DNA from: Halogeometricum sp. S1BR25-6
Lineage (GTDB): Archaea; Halobacteriota; Halobacteria; Halobacteriales; Haloferacaceae
NCBI RefSeq assembly: GCF_031624495.1
Contig: NZ_JAMQOP010000001.1
Location: 682,001-746,000 of the forward strand
DNA: 64,000 bases
Direction of reading: 5' to 3'
How positions within the stretch are numbered: the first letter of the stretch is position 1; the number at the start of each line of letters is the position of its first letter. Shown piece after piece: positions 29,257-37,486 of this stretch. The notes beneath the pieces were generated by a model, which was not told the origin of the DNA, searched no databases, and was given only the letters and a program-made list of their open reading frames with translations. A program made the position numbers and the translations under genes.

Positions 29257-30222
29257 ATGGAGTGCGACAAGTGCGGCCGGGACGCGGTGATGCACGCGGG
29301 GTACTCGGGGGCCCACCTCTGCGAGAACCACTTCTGCGCCTCGGTGGAGAAACGCGTCCGCGGCCGGATTCGGAAGGACAGTCTGGTCCCGCGCGACGCG
29401 ACGCCCGAGGACCCCAACCACTGGGTCATCGGCCTCTCCGGCGGGAAGGACAGCGTCGTGCTCACCCACATCCTCGACGAGACCTTTGGGAAGGACCCCC
29501 GCATCGAGATGACGGCGCTGACCATCCACGAGGGCATCGAGGGCTACCGCGACGAGAGCGTCGACGCCTGCGTCGAACTCGCCGAGGACATCGAGATGCG
29601 CCACGAACTCGTCACCTACGAGGAGGAGTTCGGCGTCCGCATGGACGACGTGGCCGAGGAGGACCCCGAGAACATGGCCCCCTGCGCGTACTGCGGCGTC
29701 TTCCGCCGGGACCTCTTGGAGAACTACGCCGCGGAGTTCGGCGCGGACAAGATGCTCACGGGACACAACCTCGACGACGAGGCGGAGACGGCGCTGATGA
29801 ACGTCCTCGAAGGGAACGTCAAGCAGATGGCGAAGCACTTTGACGCCAGTCTCGGCCCGTTCGAGGAGCGGAACCCGACCGAGGAGTTCGTCCCCCGGGC
29901 GAAACCGCTCCGAGACATCCCCGAAAAAGAGGTCGCCCTCTACGCCCACCTGAAGGACCTCCCCGCGCACATCACCGAGTGCCCGCACGCCTCCGAGGCG
30001 TTCCGCGGGGAGATTCAGGAACTCATGCTCGACTTGGAGGACCGCCACCCCGGCACCCGGCACTCTATCATGTCCGGATACGAGGAGATAGCGGAGATGG
30101 CCGCCGACCGCTACCGCGGCGACGGGGAGGCGGACCTCGGCGAGTGCGAGCGCTGCGGGTCGACGACGGCGCGGGACGTCTGCCGGAAGTGCCGACTGCT
30201 GGAGTCGGTTCGCGCCGTCTGA
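29257..30222 (+). CDS. ncsA: tRNA 2-thiolation protein NcsA (TtuA/Ncs6 family)
   Basis: 321 residues from the ATG at 29257. N-terminal zinc ligands (CDKCG with a following HLCENHFC), the ATP-pyrophosphatase loop GLSGGKDSVVL, a central CAYCG pair, and C-terminal CERCG and CRKC are all in family order. NcsA adenylates the wobble U34 of Lys, Glu and Gln tRNAs and inserts sulfur. In Haloferax the sulfur comes from the thiocarboxylated ubiquitin-like SAMP2, activated by UbaA. UbaA is encoded at 12.6-13.4 kb of this window. Confidence 0.93.
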   Translation: MECDKCGRDAVMHAGYSGAHLCENHFCASVEKRVRGRIRKDSLVPRDATPEDPNHWVIGLSGGKDSVVLTHILDETFGKDPRIEMTALTIHEGIEGYRDESVDACVELAEDIEMRHELVTYEEEFGVRMDDVAEEDPENMAPCAYCGVFRRDLLENYAAEFGADKMLTGHNLDDEAETALMNVLEGNVKQMAKHFDASLGPFEERNPTEEFVPRAKPLRDIPEKEVALYAHLKDLPAHITECPHASEAFRGEIQELMLDLEDRHPGTRHSIMSGYEEIAEMAADRYRGDGEADLGECERCGSTTARDVCRKCRLLESVRAV

Positions 30223-30240
30223 GCCGACCGGTCGGTCCGA

Positions 30241-30294
30241 CCGTCGCTTCGAAACGTGAGCGACGGCGACGGCTCGGAGTCGAAGAGAAAACGT
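30241..30294. terminator. Convergent ncsA / ftsZ2 terminator region
   Basis: After the ncsA stop a 7 bp stem CCGTCGC (30241-30247) pairs with GCGACGG (30260-30266) around a 12 nt loop. Nearer ftsZ2, the minus strand reads GTTTTCTCTTCG at 30281-30293, a T-rich end for the ftsZ2 transcript. Confidence 0.45.
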
Positions 30295-30341
30295 GAGAAT
30301 CGGGGTGCGACGAGCGGAAACCGCCCGTGCGGGCCTCCCGT

Positions 30342-31550
30342 CTACCGGATGACGTCGAGACCGTTCTTGCGTTCCGACTGGTCGCGGCCGCCGTCCGACT
30401 GCCACGACCCGTTGACCGAAGAGCGACTTTGCTGTTGGGACTGCGACTGTGCGCGTCCGTCGTCGCTCGCGTCGAACTGCGAACCGCCTTCGATACTCTG
30501 GCGGGATTTGTCCGCCTGCTTCTGCGTCGACGGTCCGAGCACCTGCGCGGACTGGACGCCCGTCATGATGGCCATGACGCGGACTTTCCCCTTGTACTCG
30601 TCCTGGATGCGAGCGCCCCAGATGACGTTCGCGGAGGCTTCCAGCCGTTCGGTGATGTTGTTCGCGATGCCCTCGGCCTCTTTCAGCGTCAGGTCGGGAC
30701 CGCCCGTGATGTGGACGAGGCCACCCGAGGCCCCGCGGTAGTCCACGTCGAGAAGCGGGTGGTTCATCGCGTCGTTCACCACCTCTTGGGTCTTGTTCTT
30801 GTCTTGAGTCTCGCCGACGAGCATCACCGCGACGCCGCCCTGATTCATGATAGTCGACATGTCGGCGTAGTCGAGGTTGATGAGCGAGGGTTGGGTGATG
30901 GTCTCGGAGATGCCCTTGACCGTCTCCGCGATGATTTGGTCCATCACGGAGAACGCCTTCCCGATGGGAAGGTTGGGCACGTAGTCGAGCAGGCGGTTGT
31001 TGTCGAGGACGATGATAGAGTCCGCCTCGTTGCGGAGTTTCTCCAGCCCTTCCTCGGCTTTGACCGTCCGCGCGCGTTCGACGTTGAACGGGGTCGAGAC
31101 CATGCCGACGACGATTGCGCCCTGTTCTTTGGCTATCTTCGAGACGACGGGCGCGGCGCCGGTACCGGTGCCGCCGCCCATGCCGGCCGTGACGAACACG
31201 AGGTCCGCGTTACCGAGCACTTCCTTGATGGTGCCCTGCGCCATCTCCGTGGCGCGTTCGCCCATCGAGGGGTCGCCGCCGGCGCCCAGCCCCTGCGTGA
31301 GGGATTTGCCGACCAGAATCTTCGTGTCGGCCTCTATCATCTTCAGGTGCTGTTTGTCGGTGTTGATGGCCACCGTTTCGGCGCCGTCGACGCCGATGTT
31401 GTAGAGGCGATTGACGGTGTTGTTGCCGGCACCGCCGCAGCCGACGATGACGATTCGGGGGTTTCCGAACTCGTCGTCGTCCGACCGGTCCGCGGCCTCC
31501 TGTTTCTCCGCCTCGTCGCGCTCCATGGCCTCTCTGACGATATCCTGCAT
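30342..31550 (-). CDS. ftsZ2: Cell division tubulin homologue FtsZ2
   Basis: 402 residues. GTP-binding parts are intact: [15 protein letters not shown], the tubulin signature [12 protein letters not shown], and the T7 loop NLDYADM. The C-terminal 70 residues are Ser/Gln-rich ([10 protein letters not shown]) and probably disordered, ending with the short conserved tail NGLDVIR. In haloarchaea FtsZ2 acts after FtsZ1 in mid-cell constriction. It is the second gene of an operon with cdrS, 3 nt downstream of the cdrS stop. Confidence 0.96.
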   Translation of the reverse strand: MQDIVREAMERDEAEKQEAADRSDDDEFGNPRIVIVGCGGAGNNTVNRLYNIGVDGAETVAINTDKQHLKMIEADTKILVGKSLTQGLGAGGDPSMGERATEMAQGTIKEVLGNADLVFVTAGMGGGTGTGAAPVVSKIAKEQGAIVVGMVSTPFNVERARTVKAEEGLEKLRNEADSIIVLDNNRLLDYVPNLPIGKAFSVMDQIIAETVKGISETITQPSLINLDYADMSTIMNQGGVAVMLVGETQDKNKTQEVVNDAMNHPLLDVDYRGASGGLVHITGGPDLTLKEAEGIANNITERLEASANVIWGARIQDEYKGKVRVMAIMTGVQSAQVLGPSTQKQADKSRQSIEGGSQFDASDDGRAQSQSQQQSRSSVNGSWQSDGGRDQSERKNGLDVIR

Positions 31551-31553
31551 CGT

Positions 31554-31733
31554 CTACACCTTGGCCCAGCCGCGTTTGGTCGAGGATTCCCGGTTCTCGA
31601 CTTGTTGTTCGTTCAACATCTCACGCACGGCGGATCGGATCGCCTCGGACCGGTTCGGGAACTCCCCGGTCTCGACCATGCGTTCGACTTCTTCGATCTG
31701 CTGCTTCGGAATTCGTAGTGTCACACGCTCCAT
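31554..31733 (-). CDS. cdrS: Ribbon-helix-helix regulator CdrS
   Basis: 59 residues from the ATG at 31731-31733 ([12 protein letters not shown]); a GGGGGA Shine-Dalgarno-like run sits 10 nt upstream of this ATG but directly abuts the alternative ATG at 31742. The protein is one RHH domain ([34 protein letters not shown]). In Halobacterium, CdrS is co-transcribed with ftsZ2 and controls division genes. The same arrangement and the neighbouring cdrL make the assignment firm. Confidence 0.9.
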   Translation of the reverse strand: MERVTLRIPKQQIEEVERMVETGEFPNRSEAIRSAVREMLNEQQVENRESSTKRGWAKV

Positions 31734-31749
31734 TTTATGCATTCCCCCG

Positions 31750-31905
31750 GTAAGACGGCGCGCACGTCTCGTGCGAGCGTCTTACACACCGAAACCGACG
31801 GACAGGAGCGACCTCCGTCCGTCCGACCGGCCGTGTAAGACAACCGTCTTACGCGACAGTTACCACAGACCGGTATGATATAAATGTAACGGACGTGTGT
31901 AAGAC
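31750..31905 (-). promoter_or_regulatory. cdrS-ftsZ2 promoter with repeated GTAAGAC operators
   Basis: A minus-strand TATA box TTTATATC lies at 31877-31884, predicting a start near 31853. A perfect palindrome GTAAGAC-N4-GTCTTAC (31835-31852) sits directly at that start. A half-site GTAAGAC (31899-31905) lies upstream of the TATA box. A wider pair, GTAAGAC (31750-31756) and GTCTTAC (31779-31785), lies in the leader around an inner CGCACG-TCT-CGTGCG hairpin. Such palindromes are expected for dimeric RHH repressors such as CdrS or CdrL; the assignment to them is inference. Confidence 0.7.
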
Positions 31906-31942
31906 ACTATTCGCGATTATCCCGTATACGCCCGGAAGAAGG

Positions 31943-32551
31943 TCAGCTACGGTCGAGTACGTCCGCCGCGGACGTCCGACGACCGCACCCCGGACAGAAC
32001 GCCCAGTCCGAACGCACCTCGTCGCCACACTCGCAGAACACGCGGTGCGTCGCCTTCTCGCCGCAGTTCGCACAGTACACGTCGTCGGCGTCCAGTCCCT
32101 CGCCGCACTTCTCGCACGACTTCTCGTGCGCGCCGGCCGCGGGAGACGGGTCCGCTCCCGGTGTCTTACGCTCGGCCACCTCGCCGCGAGACGAACTCTC
32201 GGACGCGTTTGCGGGCGTTTCGGCGGCTGCCCCGTCGACGCTGATGTTGACGTTTACGTCCTGCGCTCGGCCGGGGGCGGACATCTGCCCGGTCGCGAGT
32301 CGTTCGGTCAGCACCGCGTCGACGCGCTCTCTGACCAGTTCGTCGACGCGGGCGCGAAGCGCGTCGTCGACGGCGGACTCGGCGTCCGACGGCGCACCGT
32401 CTCCCCTTGTTTCCGACTTCGACTCCGTCGAACGCTCCGCGCCGTCGAGGTAGAGGCGAAGCGCGTCGCGCATCGCCTCGCTCTTGGAGGTGTCGAGACC
32501 CTCCATACGCTCGACGAGTTCCTCGTCGGCGCGGAACGTTATCTTACTCAT
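31943..32551 (-). CDS. cdrL: Long ribbon-helix-helix / zinc-ribbon regulator CdrL
   Basis: 202 residues from the ATG at 32549-32551, about 25 nt from a TATA-like TTAAAATAGA, so it is probably leaderless. The N-terminal RHH domain (SKITFRADEELVERMEGLDTSKSEAMRDALRLYL) is followed by a disordered acidic linker. The C-terminal double zinc ribbon is CEKCGEGL with CANCG, then CECGDE with CPGCG. This matches the long partner of CdrS, which in Halobacterium acts on the cdrS-ftsZ2 promoter. It lies immediately upstream in the same direction. Confidence 0.85.
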   Translation of the reverse strand: MSKITFRADEELVERMEGLDTSKSEAMRDALRLYLDGAERSTESKSETRGDGAPSDAESAVDDALRARVDELVRERVDAVLTERLATGQMSAPGRAQDVNVNISVDGAAAETPANASESSSRGEVAERKTPGADPSPAAGAHEKSCEKCGEGLDADDVYCANCGEKATHRVFCECGDEVRSDWAFCPGCGRRTSAADVLDRS

Positions 32552-32659
32552 CGGGGTACTCATTCTCACGGCTCTATTTTAATCTTCCCACACGTCGGAC
32601 GTTCGCCGCCGTCGGCAAGTGGCAACCGTTAAAACGGGTGACGGGCTACGGACGGGTGC

Positions 32660-32733
32660 CCGCTCTTAGCTCAGCCTGGTAGAGCAGCCGACTGTAGATC
32701 GGCATGTCCCCCGTTCAATTCGGGGAGAGCGGA
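32660..32733 (+). tRNA. tRNA-Tyr (anticodon GTA)
   Basis: A full cloverleaf: acceptor stem CCGCTCT / AGAGCGG with discriminator A, D-arm GCTC/GAGC, anticodon stem GCCGA / TCGGC with loop CTGTAGA (anticodon GTA), and T-arm CCCCG-TTCAATT-CGGGG. There is no intron, and CCA is not encoded. A partial copy of its 3' end lies 108 bp downstream. Confidence 0.95.
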
Positions 32734-32841
32734 TTAACTTGTACATCCGATCGAGCGAATTGTGCACGGAAGTCACAGCCCGGGAGCGAACGCAGTGTGC
32801 CACCCGGAATGTCTTCCGGCGTTCAATTCGGGGAGAGCGGA
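32712..32841 (+). repeat. Direct repeat of the tRNA-Tyr 3' end (att-like)
   Basis: The last 22 nt of tRNA-Tyr (32712-32733, from C before GTTCAATTC through the discriminator A) recur exactly at 32820-32841. The 86 nt between them hold no gene. Duplicated tRNA 3' ends are the footprint left by tyrosine-recombinase integration; here the element itself is absent. Confidence 0.8.
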
Positions 32842-32964
32842 CTTTTCCTGCGGGCGAAGTGAGCGAGTTCAAATCGCCGCGGTAGCCAGGAGCGGAGCGA
32901 CCGAGACGCCGACCGTTCTGCCGCTTTGCCCCACACTTACACTCGTTCCGCCCGGTATCAGCCT

Positions 32965-33954
32965 ATGGACAAACGGACGCTCGGAACCACCGGGTTCGAC
33001 GTGACGGAGATCGGACTCGGAACGTGGCAACTCGGCGGCGACTGGGGGGAACTCACCGACGAGGAGGGGCGCGAGGCCGTCCGCGCCGCCCTCAACGAAG
33101 GCATCGATTTCCTCGATACCGCCGACGTGTACGGCGACGGGCGGAGCGAACGCCTCGTCGGCGAGGTGCTCGACGAACGCGACGCGTGGGACGAGGTGAC
33201 GGTGGCGACGAAGGCGGGTCGACGCCTCGACCCGCACGAGTCAGACGGCTACGACGCCGACAACCTCGAACGCTTCGTCGACCGAAGCCGCGAGAAACTC
33301 GGCGTCGAGACGCTGGACCTCCTGCAACTGCACTGCCCGCCGTGGGAGACGTACTACCGCCCGGAGACGTTCGAGGCGCTGTCGGACCTCCGCGAGGCGG
33401 GCAAACTCGCCCACTACGGCGTCAGCGTCGAGAAAGTCGAACAGGGGCTGAAAGCCATCGAGTACCCCGGCGTCGAGTCGGTACAGATCATCTTCAACCC
33501 GTTCCGCCAGCGGCCCGCCGAGCGGTTCCTGCGCGAGGCCGAGAAGCGGAACGTGGGCGTCGTCGTCCGCGTCCCCCTCGCGTCGGGCCTCCTCGCGGGC
33601 GCGTTCGACGAGGACGCGGAGTTCCCCGAGGAGGACCACCGCAACTACAACCGCGAGGGCGAGGCGTTCGACGTGGGAGAGACGTTCGCGGGCGTCCCGT
33701 TCGAGACGGGCGTCGAGGCGGCCGAGGAACTCGAATCGGTCGTCCCGGAGAACGCGACGATGGCGCAGTTCACCCTCCGCTGGATTCTCGACCACGACGC
33801 GGTGACGACCATCATCCCCGGGTCGCTCGACCCCGACCACATCGCGGACAACGTCGGGGTGTCGTCGCTGCCGTCGCTGTCCGTCGACAGACACCGACGG
33901 GTCGAGGACGTGTACGACGACTCCGTGCGCGAGCACGTCCACCACCGCTGGTGA
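32965..33954 (+). CDS. Aldo/keto reductase
   Basis: 329 residues from the ATG at 32965, starting MDKRTLGTTGFDVTEIGLGTWQLGG as the family does. The catalytic tetrad is visible: Asp and Tyr in FLDTADVYGDGRSE, Lys in TKAG, His in LQLHCPP. NADPH-binding residues lie in TIIPGSLDPDHIADN. It reduces aldehydes or ketones; the substrate is unknown. It lies just downstream of the tRNA-Tyr att-like repeat. Confidence 0.9.
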   Translation: MDKRTLGTTGFDVTEIGLGTWQLGGDWGELTDEEGREAVRAALNEGIDFLDTADVYGDGRSERLVGEVLDERDAWDEVTVATKAGRRLDPHESDGYDADNLERFVDRSREKLGVETLDLLQLHCPPWETYYRPETFEALSDLREAGKLAHYGVSVEKVEQGLKAIEYPGVESVQIIFNPFRQRPAERFLREAEKRNVGVVVRVPLASGLLAGAFDEDAEFPEEDHRNYNREGEAFDVGETFAGVPFETGVEAAEELESVVPENATMAQFTLRWILDHDAVTTIIPGSLDPDHIADNVGVSSLPSLSVDRHRRVEDVYDDSVREHVHHRW

Positions 33955-33993
33955 GCGGTCCGAACCGAGACGACGAGACCGGACCGAAGCCGC

Positions 33994-34476
33994 TCAGCCC
34001 TCGAACGGGTCCTCGTAGCCGTTGCGGATGAAGTAGCGAACCCAGTTACCCTGCGTGCGGTCGGCGGGGTGGTCGGCGACCTGCTCGTACCGCACGACGC
34101 CCTCTTCGTCTATCACGTACGTGGCGGCGATGCCCGTCAGGCCGTGGCTCGTCTCCTCCGTTCCGCTGTACTCCTCGACCACCTCGCCGTCCGGGTCGGC
34201 CAGCAGTTGCAGGTCGAGGTCGTAGCGGTCCCGCATCTCCGTCAGCGGTCCGAGGGGGTCCGTCACGACGGGGAGGATATCGACGTTGTCGTGGAACCAG
34301 AGGTCGTACGACACCTCCGAGAACGTCTGAAGCTGTTCCGCACAGAAGCTACACCAGTGACCGCGGTTGACGAGGACGACAGTGGGTCCGTCCTCGAGCG
34401 TCTCCGAGAGCGTCGTCTCGCCGCCGTTCGTGCTTTCGAGCGTGAAGTCGGGCGCGTCAGAACCTTCGAGACTCAT
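33994..34476 (-). CDS. Peroxiredoxin/redoxin-family protein
   Basis: 160 residues from the ATG at 34474-34476; two further in-frame ATGs upstream would add up to twelve residues. Thioredoxin fold with reactive site NRGHWCSFCAEQL, giving Cys42 and Cys45 as a CxxC pair, and the AhpC/TSA-like body ADPDGEVVEEYSG and ATYVIDEEGVVRY. It is probably a thiol peroxidase or disulfide reductase. It converges with the reductase gene. Confidence 0.82.
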   Translation of the reverse strand: MSLEGSDAPDFTLESTNGGETTLSETLEDGPTVVLVNRGHWCSFCAEQLQTFSEVSYDLWFHDNVDILPVVTDPLGPLTEMRDRYDLDLQLLADPDGEVVEEYSGTEETSHGLTGIAATYVIDEEGVVRYEQVADHPADRTQGNWVRYFIRNGYEDPFEG

Positions 34477-34625
34477 CGTGGTCGGACGGTGGGCCGTCTC
34501 CCTCATAGTCACACGGCGGTTCCGCGGCGGGCGCGCAGGACCGACGGATACCGGAGCGACCCGGCGACTCCCGTCGGCTCCGACCGCCCGTCACGCCTTT
34601 GGGCGCAGCGACGCTATCTCGACCC

Positions 34626-35066
34626 ATGCCGAGCGATGAACGCGACCTCAACCGTGCGTCGGACCGCAAGCACGAACGCGCCGAGAGCGTCGAGAACATC
34701 CTCGAGGAGACGGAGTCGCTCGTCCGCGACGAGCAGAAGTTCCCCGTGCGCTCGGAGGAACTCGCCGAGGAGTACGGCGACCACCCCATCGACATGCCGA
34801 ACGAGACGGAGTCGCTCGGGTCGGTGTTCGACCGACTCGAGGACGAGGAGGAGTACGACAACGCCGAGGAGGTCCGCGAGGCCGTCTACGGCGCCGTCAC
34901 CGGCGAGTCCGGCGGCACCGAAGAGTACAACGAGGAACGCGACCTCGGCGCCGTGGACCGCGCCGAAGGGGGGAGCGCCCGAAACGACGTCGACGGCGAG
35001 ACCATCATGGACGACGTGGCGGCCGACGACGACACCGAACGGCGCGACCTGCCCGAAGAGCGGTAG
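34626..35066 (+). CDS. Acidic haloarchaeal protein (DUF5789-like)
   Basis: 146 residues from the ATG at 34626. Almost 40 percent are Asp or Glu. The central part (EELAEEYGDHPIDMPNETESLGSVFDRL, then YDNAEEVREAVYGAVTG) resembles small haloarchaeal proteins grouped as DUF5789. This is from memory and uncertain. No signal peptide or membrane helix is present. The role is unknown. Confidence 0.65.
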   Translation: MPSDERDLNRASDRKHERAESVENILEETESLVRDEQKFPVRSEELAEEYGDHPIDMPNETESLGSVFDRLEDEEEYDNAEEVREAVYGAVTGESGGTEEYNEERDLGAVDRAEGGSARNDVDGETIMDDVAADDDTERRDLPEER

Positions 35067-35167
35067 TCCGTCCCGCTCCGCCGCACACCGCTCCCTTCTC
35101 GATCCGATTTCACACCCGACTGGCCGCCTCCTCAGGTATCAAGGGGACGGCGACCGGCCCTTCTCAC

Positions 35168-36367
35168 ATGGCAACGACTCTTCCCGCCGCGGAGTACGCG
35201 ACCCGACTCGACGCCGTCCGCGGCCGACTGGCCGACACTGACGCTGACGCCGCGGTCTGGTTCGGCGCGACGAGCATCGAGTACCTCACCGGCTTCCACC
35301 ACGTTCCGACCGAACGCCCCGTCGTCCTCGCCGTGACCGACGACCGCGCGGAGATAACGGTGCCCCGCCTGGAGGTCGAACGCGTGCGGGAGAACCCCCG
35401 CATCGACGGCGTCCACCATTACTTCGACTACCCCGGCGGCGACCCGATTCGCACCGCGGCCGAGATGCTCTCCGAACGGAACGTCGACGCCGTCGTCGCC
35501 GACAGCGACGGCGCGTCGGGGACGATGGGCTACCAAGGCCCGCCGCTCTCGGAGTTCGTCGACGTGGAGACCCAAGGGTGGGTGACGCGCATGCGCTGGG
35601 AGAAGACCGATTCGGAGGTGGACCTCATCCGCGAGTCGGCCAAGTGGGCCAATCTCGGCCACCGCTATCTCGCGGACTACACCGAGGTCGGCGCGCACCC
35701 GGCGACGGTCTCTCAGCGCGCCTCGACGGACGCCTCGCGCGCGATGCTCGACACGCTCGGAAGCCGCTACTCCGTGCGCGTCCGCGGCGACGGCCCGGTC
35801 ACCGCGGGCTACATCAGCGGCCGCGAAACGGCGCTCCCGCACGGTCACACGCCGAACGAGCGCCTCTCGAAGGGCGACGTGCTCATCACGGGCGCTTCGG
35901 CCGACGTCGACGGCTACCACTCGGAACTCGAACGCACGATGTTCGTCGGCGACTACACCGCCGAGGACGAACACTACTTCGAACTCATGCTGGAGGCGCA
36001 GACCGTCGCCATCGACGCCCTCGGTCCCGGCGTCGAACTCGCGTACGTCGACGACGAGGTGACCGCCTACTTTGAGGAGCACGGCGTCGCCGACCTCGCA
36101 CAACACCACGTCGGTCACAACATCGGTCTCGGCGGCCACGAACCCCCGTACATCGACACCGGATGGGCGGACCACTGCGCCTCCGAGCACACCGACCTGA
36201 CCGAGTCCGACGCGACGATGGCGCCCGGACACGTCTACACCATCGAACCCGGCCTCTACACCGAGGAGGCGGGCTACCGCCACTCCGACACCGTTGCCGT
36301 CACCGACACGGGCACGGAGACGCTCACCAACTTCCCGCGGGACCTGGAGTCGAACGTCATCAGGTAA
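35168..36367 (+). CDS. M24-fold (pita-bread) protein, Xaa-Pro dipeptidase-like, with altered metal ligands
   Basis: 399 residues. The N-terminal creatinase-like domain (about 1-160) and the M24 domain are both present. The His region HHVGHNIGLGGHE and first Glu in YTIEPGLY (residue about 360) are kept. However, the position of the first metal Asp is Thr (VLITG, residue 241), the second Asp is Glu (SELERT, 253), and the last Glu is Ser (RHSDT, about 374). Three of five canonical ligands differ, as in metal-free creatinase-type members, so peptidase activity is doubtful. Confidence 0.8.
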   Translation: MATTLPAAEYATRLDAVRGRLADTDADAAVWFGATSIEYLTGFHHVPTERPVVLAVTDDRAEITVPRLEVERVRENPRIDGVHHYFDYPGGDPIRTAAEMLSERNVDAVVADSDGASGTMGYQGPPLSEFVDVETQGWVTRMRWEKTDSEVDLIRESAKWANLGHRYLADYTEVGAHPATVSQRASTDASRAMLDTLGSRYSVRVRGDGPVTAGYISGRETALPHGHTPNERLSKGDVLITGASADVDGYHSELERTMFVGDYTAEDEHYFELMLEAQTVAIDALGPGVELAYVDDEVTAYFEEHGVADLAQHHVGHNIGLGGHEPPYIDTGWADHCASEHTDLTESDATMAPGHVYTIEPGLYTEEAGYRHSDTVAVTDTGTETLTNFPRDLESNVIR

Positions 36368-36476
36368 GCTCTCACTCGCCTTCCCCGCCATCCTCTTGTC
36401 GCGTCCCGCCGTTTCACTTTCACTTCCGCCGCGCCCTTTGCCGAGGTTCATACGTGATGGCGGCCACACGATTCGT

Positions 36477-37427
36477 ATGTCGCTCTCCGCGGACACGACG
36501 CTCGCGCTCCCGGCGGAACCGCCGTTCGCGTTCGCCCGCTCGGCGTCGGTCCTCGACCGCGCCGCGCCTCCCGCGGGCGGGCGGTACACCCCCCGCGACG
36601 CACTCGTGACCGGCGGGTTCGCGCCCGAACCGTTCGTCGCGCACCTCTCCCCGGACGGGCCGGACGCGGTCCGCGCGCACGTCGATTGGCTCGACGGCCG
36701 CGGCGACGGGTCGGCCGTCGCCGCCCACCTCGACGCCTTCCTCTCGCTGTCCGACGACCCGACGCCGCTGTACGACGCGGCGGCCGACGACGAGGCGTTC
36801 GCGCCCGTGGCCGCCGAACTCCGCGGCTACCACCACGTCCGCTTCCCGACGCCGTTCGAGGCGGCCTGCTGGGCGGCGCTCTCCCGGCGGACGACCACCC
36901 CGGTCGCCGCCGCCCGCCGCGACTCGCTCGTTCGCGAACTCGGCCGCGTCGCCGTCGTCGACGGGGAGACGGTGTCGCTGTTCCCGACGGCCCGGACGGT
37001 CCGGGCGAATCCCGGCGCCGTGCGAACCGCCGTCGAGGGGACCGCGGCGGACGGGGAGAGGCGGTCCGCGACCGACCGGACCGACCCCGACCGCGCCGAC
37101 GACTCGGAGTCGATACTCGCCGCCGCCGAACTGTTCGCGGCGTCGGGGTCGGACCTGCGCGAACTCGGGACGGACGACCTGCGGGACCGACTCGCGTCGC
37201 TCCGGGGGTTCGGCCCGCGCGCCGCCGCGTTCGTGGCGTTCCGCGGGTTCGGTCGGGCGTCGGTGCTGCCGACGACGGCGGCCCGCCTCCGTTCGCTCGT
37301 CGGCGAGGCGTACGGCGTCGAGGACCCCACCGAGGAGACGGTTCGCCGCCTCGCGGAACCCTACGGGGAGTATCGGGGGTACTGGGCGCACTACCTGCAC
37401 GTCGACGCCCTCCTCGACGAGGAGTGA
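36477..37427 (+). CDS. HhH-GPD DNA glycosylase-like protein lacking the catalytic Asp
   Basis: 316 residues from the ATG at 36477. The overall layout is AlkA-like, with an N-terminal domain, a helical middle and the helix-hairpin-helix LASLRGFGPRAAAFVAFRGFG near residues 240-258. In active members the hairpin is followed by P-x-D-D or V-D-T with an essential Asp. Here the segment reads SVLPTTAARL, with Thr at that place. A disordered acidic insert lies near 185-210. It probably binds DNA but may not excise bases. Confidence 0.75.
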   Translation: MSLSADTTLALPAEPPFAFARSASVLDRAAPPAGGRYTPRDALVTGGFAPEPFVAHLSPDGPDAVRAHVDWLDGRGDGSAVAAHLDAFLSLSDDPTPLYDAAADDEAFAPVAAELRGYHHVRFPTPFEAACWAALSRRTTTPVAAARRDSLVRELGRVAVVDGETVSLFPTARTVRANPGAVRTAVEGTAADGERRSATDRTDPDRADDSESILAAAELFAASGSDLRELGTDDLRDRLASLRGFGPRAAAFVAFRGFGRASVLPTTAARLRSLVGEAYGVEDPTEETVRRLAEPYGEYRGYWAHYLHVDALLDEE

Positions 37428-37486
37428 GCGTCGTCCTCCGACCCCCGTCCGGCAGCTTCAAGTCCGATTTCGCCAATTCACTGGTA

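Noticed and set aside
28792-30222. 476-codon frame as full-length NcsA
   Set aside because: The first 155 codons are antisense to the neighbouring gene. The zinc-finger start MECDKCG at 29257 is the real N-terminus.
32865-32885. GTTCAAATCGCC downstream of tRNA-Tyr as a second tRNA
   Set aside because: No cloverleaf can be folded; only a T-loop-like string is present.
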